Shown piece after piece: positions 58,327 through 64,000 of a stretch of 64,000 nucleotides of DNA (the first letter of the stretch is position 1; each line of letters begins with the position of its first letter). The translations under genes were made by a program, and so were the position numbers. The notes under the pieces are model-generated. The model was not told where the DNA came from and did not search any database. It saw only the letters and a list, made by a program, of their open reading frames with translations. Origin of the DNA: Tetracentron sinense (Eukaryota; Streptophyta; Magnoliopsida; Trochodendrales; Trochodendraceae); assembly GCA_015143295.1 (NCBI GenBank), contig CM026557.1:27933760-27997759 (forward strand), given 5' to 3'.

Positions 58327-58533
58327 GACCGATCGATCAGTGGTATGGACCGAGCGATCGGTGGCTTACCGGTCGATCGGTGTTATGACCGAGAGATCGG
58401 TCAAAAACACACTCTCTGGAATTTTTCCCCATACAAAAAAGTTAACCGTGCGACAGCCATCGAGCGATCGGTAGTGGACCGATCGATCGCTGGTAATGAC
58501 CGAGCGATCGCTGGTAATGACCGAGCGATCGGT
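58327..58533 (-). promoter_or_regulatory. GATCG palindrome array in Gypsy-G LTR
   Basis: About eight ACCGATCGATCGGT-type motifs (several changed by one base), with the same non-repetitive core (58402-58462, CTCTCTGGAATTTTTCCCCATAC-like) as in solo LTR S and Copia-B, upstream of the TATA box. Confidence 0.7.
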
Positions 58534-58744
58534 GCTCTGTATGTCTGGACTGTTTTGACCATATCTTTTGACTCGCTCGTCGGATTTCGACGATTCAACT
58601 TGCGTTGGATCCGTCTTTCGAAAACGAACATTTCTGACTTTTGGAATTTCCGATTTCTCCCTTATTTATTAATTAGACTACGAAAACGGCCAATTAGCTA
58701 CGAAGGTGCTATTCATTAAGGATGAAAAAGTCCGGGGTGCTACA

Positions 58745-58755
58745 TTCTCCCCCCC
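58745..58755 (-). other. Polypurine tract of Gypsy-G
   Basis: Minus strand GGGGGGGAGAA directly before the 3' LTR. Confidence 0.8.
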
Positions 58756-58835
58756 TTACAAAAATTTCGTCCCCGAAATTTGGACGATACATACATGCGT
58801 AAAACTATAACAAAATACAAGGGAATGCCAAGGCC

Positions 58836-61458
58836 TTAAACAAATAAATGGGGGTACTTTTCTCGTACTTCGGCTTCTCGTTCCCAAGTAGCTTCCTCCC
58901 TTGAATGGTGTTGCCATCTTACCAAAACCAAGGGAATGGTCTTGTTGCGCAAGACTTGATCTCGATGATCCAGAATCTGAACTGGTTGCTCAACCAACAT
59001 AAGATCCTCTCGAATCTCAATAGGATCAAGAGCGATGACGTGAGACGGATCCGAAATGTATTTTCTAAGCATAGAGACGTGAAATACATTATGGACCGCT
59101 GCCATGTGAGGCGGTAGTGCTACCCTATAAGCAACCTCACCAACCCTTGTGACGATCTCAAATGGTCCCACATACCTAGGACTGAGCTTTCCCTTCTTCC
59201 CGAATCGCATGATTCCCCGACTCGGCGAAATCTTCATAAAGACCCGATCTCCAACTCGGAACTCTAAATCTCTGCGGCGTATATCCGCATAGCTCTTCTG
59301 CCTATCCTGAGCACTTTTCAATCGCTCCCGGATAATTTTGACCCTTTCTGCGGTCCGCTCTATCAACTCAGGACCAAGAATTTTCCTCTCACCAACTTCA
59401 TCCCAGTATAGCGGTGACCGACAACTCCGACCATACAGAGCTGCAAAAGGTGCCATCTGGATGCTTGCCTGATAGCTATTGTTGTAGGCAAACTCAACCA
59501 ACGGCAACTGTTCCTCCCAACTACCCTGAAAATCCAGCATACAAGCTCGGAGCATATCCTCCACTACTTAATTCACCCTCTCCGTTTGTCCATCGGTCTG
59601 AGGATGGAAGGCGGTACTGAATTCTAAACGAGAACCCATAGCATCCTGGAAAGTTTTCCAAAACCTGGAAGTAAACCGAGGATCTCGATCAGACACGATA
59701 GAAACTGGCACACCGTGCAGTCGAACCACCTCCTTAATATATAGGGCTACCAAGTGATTTGCATTGAACGTAGTTCGGTACGGAATAAAATGTGCAGACT
59801 TAGTCAACCTGTCCACAATCACCCAAATAGCATCGGAGCCCTTCACCGTTCGCGGCAAACCCACAATGAAATCCATCGAGATGTTCTCCCATTTCCACTC
59901 CGGAATAGGAAGGGACTGCAAAAGTCCTGCCGGCCTTTGATGTTCGGCTTTTACCTGCTGGCAAATCAAACATCTGGCGACGTACTCAGCGACTTCCCTC
60001 TTCATGTTTCGCCACTAGTAGTGCTTCTTGAGATTCTGGTACATCTTAGTACCTCCCGGATGTACCGTGTACTTTGATCGGTGAGCTTCATTCAAAATTT
60101 CATCCCTCAAAACTGTGTCGGCGGGGACACACAACCTGCCCTTAAATGTGATAGCACCATCATCATTTAAAGCGAACTCCTGATTGCCGTTACTCACCGA
60201 CTTGTCTCGGTAAGCAAGCAACTCAACATCTGAATTCTGTAACTCCTTGATCTGGCTCAAGATCTGTGGCCTAACCACCACATTGGACATTATCGGCCCA
60301 TACGTGACATGCCTGAGAGTAGTGTCCAAATGACACATATCATGTAATAACTTCCACTCTTGCACTCTCAATTGAGCCATAACTCCATAAGGTTTTCTGC
60401 TAAGAGCATCGGCCACCACGTTAGCCTTACCCGGGTGGTACTGGATGGAACAGTCGTAGTCCTTCATGAACTCCATCCAACGACGCTGCCTCATATTCAA
60501 CTCCTTCTGGAGGAAAAGATACTTCAAGCTCTTGTGGTCTGTGAACACCACGAACTCTTCTCCGTAGAGGTAGTGACGCCAAAGTTTCAGTTCAAAGATG
60601 ACTGCAGCGAGCTCTAAGTCATGCGTGGGGTAATTCTGCTCATGCTCCTTCAGCTGACGGGAAGCATAGGCGACCACCTTTTTATGCTGCATCAAAACAC
60701 ATCCAAGTCCCACTAGTGAAGCATCACTATAGACTTCGAAACCACCGCTCCCAGACGGAACTGTGAGAACAGGAGCCGAAGTAAGCTTCTTTTTCAACTC
60801 TAAGAAACTAGCCTCGCACTTATCACTCCAAGTGAACCTCGTGTCCTTCCGTGTGAGATAGGTAAGCGGAGTTGCTAAACTTGAAAATCCTTCCACAAAC
60901 CTTCTGTAATATCCTGCCAACCCAAGGAAACTACGAATTTCGGTGACACTCTTCGGTCTTTCCCAATTCATCACCGCTTCAATCTTTGCAGGATCAACTG
61001 AAATACCTTCAGCAGATACCACGTGTCCAAGAAAAGACACCTTGTTCAGCCAGAACTCACACTTGCTCAACTTAGCATACAGACTATGCTCTCGAAGTGT
61101 CTGCAATACCAGACGGAGATCTCTCGTGTGATCCTCCTGTGACTGTGAATACACAAGGATATCATCTACGAACACGATCACACATTGATCGAGAGACGAT
61201 CTGAACACCCGATTCATCAAATCCATGAATGCTGCCGGCGCGTTAGTCAGTCCAAAAGACATGACCAAAAACTCGTAATGACCGTATCGAGTTCAGAATG
61301 CTGTCTTCGGAATGTCCTCTTTCTTGATCTTCAACTGATGATAACCAGATCGAAGGTCAATCTTGGAGAAAAACTGCGCACCCTTCAATTGGTCAAACAA
61401 GTCGTCTATCCGAGGCAATGGATAACGATTCTTGATCGTGACCTTGTTCAATTGCCTG
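58836..61458 (-). pseudogene. Gypsy-G pol (RT-RH-IN-chromodomain), broken
   Basis: On the minus strand: RT with [20 protein letters not shown] (about 61400) and [15 protein letters not shown] (about 61160). RNase H with [16 protein letters not shown] (about 60730) and [19 protein letters not shown]. Integrase zinc-finger [14 protein letters not shown] (about 59965), core [36 protein letters not shown] (59570-59890). Tail [20 protein letters not shown] (about 58840), the chromodomain-type end. A small number of breaks. Confidence 0.92.
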
Positions 61459-61671
61459 TGTAGCACCCCGGACTTTTTCATCCTTAATAAACAGCACCTT
61501 CGTAGCTAATTGGCCGTTTTTATAGTCTAATTAATAAATAAGGGAGAAATCGGAAATTCTGAAACGTCAAAAATGTTCATTTTCGAAAGACGGGTCCAAC
61601 ACAAGTTGAATCGTCGAAATCCGACGAGCGAGTCAAAAGATATAGTCAAAACAGTCCAGACATAACAGAGC

Positions 61672-61865
61672 ACCGATCACTCGGTCATTACCTACGATCG
61701 ATCGGTCAACCACCGTCAACCACCGATCGCTCGATAGCTGTCGCACGGTTAACTTTTTTGTATGAGGAAAAATTCCAGAGAGCGTGTTTTTGACCGATCT
61801 CTCGGTCATAACACCGATCGACCGGAAGCCACCGATCGCTCGGTCCATACCACCGATCGATCGGT
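61672..61865 (+). promoter_or_regulatory. GATCG palindrome array in Gypsy-H LTR
   Basis: About eight motifs of ACCGATCGCTCGGT or ACCGATCGATCGGT type, with the shared core at 61735-61793 (TTTGTATGAGG...TTCCAGAGAG), ending about 57 bp before the TATA box. Confidence 0.7.
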
Positions 61866-61921
61866 CAGACGCAGTTTTTCTTCATTAAGGGTGTTTAAGA
61901 CTTTGGCCATCACCCTTTGCC

Positions 61922-61929
61922 TATAAATA
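61922..61929 (+). promoter_or_regulatory. TATA box of Gypsy-H LTR
   Basis: TATAAATA in GCCTATAAATAGG, a consensus plant TATA box. Confidence 0.7.
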
Positions 61930-63307
61930 GGTTGAGTTCGTGCCTTAGGGTTTCAGAAACCCTCTGTGCCCTATCTTAGGAGATTTTGAGAGAGAGAAGA
62001 AGGAGAGGAACTACTTGTTGATCAAGCTTGTGGAAGATCAAGGTTCTTCCACTTCCCTTGGTGATTCTCAACCAAGAACACAAGGTTATTGCTTGTTCCA
62101 GCCATTGGGAGTCAAACTCATTGATTTCCCCAGGGTAGATACACTCTACTACAATCTTGCAATCCTACTAGTTACTAATTATGATTCTTCTTATCTATGC
62201 CCTATCTTTATGTATTGATTTTATGTATGAAAATGTGTGATTATATACTTGGATGAAGGTTACTATTATGATGCACTCTAAGTGTTTGATAAAATACCTC
62301 TAAGGGATTCTATGCTTAAATGTGAAGATTTCTCTTATTAAGTGCATATGCTCGCATGAACCGATGGTTTCCATGGATTTCTCCAAGTACAAGCAAAAGT
62401 TTTTCACGAAAAGACGAATAATGAATGATTCTAAGTAACCCTATGATTTCTCTAAGATCGTTTCACAAGCTCTAAGGATCATACCATGCTCACAAGGAAA
62501 CTCTATAATAATGCTCTAAGATCGTCTCACAAGCTCCACGGATCACAATGAAATGCTCTAAGATCTCTAAGGTTATGCTCTATGGAAATGCTCTAAGGTT
62601 ATTGCTCTATGCTCTATGTCTCTACGGATCATAATGACTCTAAGTAACTCCATGAACTCACAAGAACTCATAAGGTTATGATTATCGATTGACTCACACG
62701 GTTACAGTTTTATTATCTCACATACGTTTTCACGGTTTCCATGCTTTAAGGAATTTACGGATTTCATTCTCCATGTCTTGTATGCTCCATGCCTAACCGC
62801 TTTATTTTTATTAGTTTGTATACACTGAGTATTCCATGCTCAGTCGATATTGTTATGATCGGCAGGTGCTCGGGTTCCATTCGATTTGTGTGGCGACGAA
62901 CCTTGGGTCGAGGAAGAGTACCGTGACCCGGAGCCTTCCATGGATCACTATCATGACGATGGTGCTCTAGATAGGAGTCGTGACTTCGATTTCTGTTGAT
63001 CGACCGACTTAGAACTTGTGTCATTTTGTTATGTGAGTGTGGGGTTTGTCCACTCCACTTTTGGGTTTCTCACACATGTATACTTGTTGGTTCTTACTTG
63101 AGCCAAGTTATAGGAGTATTCATTTTGCTTCCGCTATGTTTAGTATTTTATTTTCCGCTGTGCATTGTATTTCGTTTCCGCTATGTATATTCAGGTACTC
63201 TGACAGGTTTCCACGTGTGCCTTATGTATCATACTGGAGGTATGATACGGCGGTCACGAGTCAAGGTACCCTTAACTCCTAGGGGGTATTTTGGGTCGCG
63301 ACAGACT

Positions 63308-63325
63308 TGGTATCAGAGCTAGTTA
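63308..63325 (+). other. Primer binding site of Gypsy-H (tRNA-iMet)
   Basis: TGGTATCAGAGCTAGTTA, 4 bp after the LTR end. Confidence 0.92.
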
Positions 63326-63673
63326 TGTCTAATGACAGACTTAGTTAGGTCACTCAGGCTTGGCCTAAGCGGAAGCAATTCCTATGAGTTGAACTTAGAA
63401 CTCAGAAGGACTCAGTTGTCTTAGGCTTGTTACCACGACATAACCGGTATCAAGTGAATCCTTAGGTCAGTATAGGATCCGAGATTGATGTGGTCCTATG
63501 CGAGGTTCTAGTATAGGCTCTAAAGTATAATTATACGATGATATATATATATACCTCGATGTATACTATGTGCGGTATAGCATTTCATGATTATTGAATT
63601 GCTATATGATATGTGAGATTTGGTATCCAAGTTAGACTCATGTTTTGCCAAATTGATCTCAGGATTCGATATC
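63326..63673 (+). other. Gypsy-H untranslated leader
   Basis: Non-coding. It contains a short TA microsatellite near 63541-63553. No other signal is visible. Confidence 0.6.
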
Positions 63674-64000
63674 ATGAGACGTGGCAATCGGGGTCGAGGT
63701 TACCATACTCGGAGGGCCGAGAGTGAAGTTCCGAGAGAAGAGGAACTGTTGTATTTCACGAATGCTATGGATTCCATAGCCGAGACTTTGGCATTGTTGG
63801 CAGCAAGGCCTATGCCTACCCCACCGTCCACGCCTGTGCCTACACCGGTGCATCACACCGCGAGGCTCGAAGCTTTTAGGAGACTGCGGCCTCCTACATT
63901 CTATGGCACTCTGGACCCCATAGTGGCCGAGTCTTGGATTATGCAGCTGGAGAAGACCTTCCGGGCTCTCCGTTGTACCGATGAGCAAAGGGTAGAATGG
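63674..64000 (+). CDS. gag: Gypsy-H gag, N-terminal part, open to the window edge
   Basis: 109 codons, no stop before the edge. N-terminus MRRGNRGRGYHTRRAE, then DSIAETLALLAARP, a proline/threonine-rich linker, and the gag-core entry FRRLRPPTFYGTLDP with ESWIMQLEKTFRAL. It aligns without gaps to the start of Gypsy-D gag from SIAETLA through the core. The start is set by the conserved MRRG opening. Confidence 0.9.
   Translation, partial: MRRGNRGRGYHTRRAESEVPREEELLYFTNAMDSIAETLALLAARPMPTPPSTPVPTPVHHTARLEAFRRLRPPTFYGTLDPIVAESWIMQLEKTFRALRCTDEQRVEW

Larger units (their letters stand above)
56874..58744 (-). repeat. Gypsy-G 3' LTR
   Basis: 1871 bp, on the + strand TGTCGCGACCCAAAATACCCC to GGGGTGCTACA. 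CTGAGCATGGAATACTCAG block at 57331-57349, a loose TAGAGCAT array (57540-57740), TATA at 58264-58271 (minus strand) and a GATCG array (58327-58533). It matches the Gypsy-H LTR in reverse. Confidence 0.95.
56874..61458 (-). mobile_element. Gypsy-G: Tekay/Del-type Ty3/Gypsy element, broken, split by Gypsy-H
   Basis: Left part of a minus-strand element: 3' LTR (56874-58744), polypurine tract, chromodomain, integrase, RNase H and most of RT, then Gypsy-H enters at 61458/61459. The rest (start of RT, protease, gag, 5' LTR) should lie right of the window. About three to four breaks in the visible pol, plus the insertion. Its pol is related to that of Gypsy-C/D but clearly a different family. Confidence 0.93.
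61459..63303 (+). repeat. Gypsy-H 5' LTR
   Basis: 1845 bp, TGTAGCACCCCGGAC to GGGTCGCGACA. GATCG array at 61672-61865, TATA box at 61922, a loose ATGCTCTAAG array (62450-62610), and CTGAGTATTCCATGCTCAG at 62825-62843. The reverse complement aligns end to end with 56874-58744. Confidence 0.95.
61459..64000 (+). mobile_element. Gypsy-H: Tekay/Del-type Ty3/Gypsy element, 5' part, runs off the window
   Basis: 5' LTR (61459-63303), tRNA-Met site, leader and the start of an open gag. It is inserted in the RT of Gypsy-G in the opposite direction. The LTR is of the same family as that of Gypsy-G. No break is visible in the part shown. The state of the rest, the age and the target duplication cannot be judged from this window. 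Confidence 0.94.

Overview
This window is plant nuclear DNA, and essentially every base belongs to nested LTR retrotransposons. I see no host gene, tRNA, rRNA or CRISPR array. The families point to an angiosperm: SIRE-type Ty1/Copia elements with an extra ORF after pol, Tekay/Del-type Ty3/Gypsy chromoviruses, and a Tat/Ogre-type Ty3/Gypsy element. All intact priming sites match initiator tRNA-Met (TGGTATCAGAGC). I cannot name the species.

Layout. The oldest layer is Tat-E, a heavily decayed Tat/Ogre-type element on the + strand. It is visible in three pieces (33859-39315, 48815-49641, 52420-56873) and its 5' end lies left of the window. Copia-A (1-33858, + strand, 5' LTR cut by the window edge) sits inside Tat-E. 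Copia-A itself holds three insertions: Copia-B (2842-14038, + strand, TSD GATGA), a solo LTR (18044-20453, TSD CTCCC), and Gypsy-C (20725-31048, - strand, TSD GATTT). Tat-E also holds Gypsy-D (39316-48814, - strand, TSD CCGAG), a solo LTR of the C/D family (Solo-F, 49642-52419, TSD CATTG), and Gypsy-G (from 56874, - strand). Gypsy-G is in turn split by Gypsy-H (from 61459, + strand), which runs off the right edge. Exact 5-bp target duplications support five of these insertions.

Ages. These are rough hand counts of LTR differences, converted at an assumed 1.3e-8 per site per year. Copia-A is about 5-6% (around 2 My). Copia-B and Gypsy-C are about 1-1.5% (around 0.4-0.6 My). Gypsy-D is about 0.3% (around 0.1 My). 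The order agrees with the nesting. Gypsy-D looks whole. Copia-B has few breaks, Gypsy-C and Gypsy-G several, Copia-A many, and Tat-E dozens.

The most unusual signal is in the control DNA. Each LTR family carries a different array of short CpG-rich palindromic motifs in the promoter-side (U3) region, just upstream of the TATA box where one is visible. In both Copia elements the motif type found in the LTR recurs inside the element, between pol and the extra (env-like) ORF. In addition, the array in the Copia-B LTR shares a wider module, including a non-repetitive core of about 50 bp, with LTRs of the unrelated Ty3/Gypsy family G/H/solo-S. This looks like an exchangeable promoter cassette moving between retrotransposon superfamilies.
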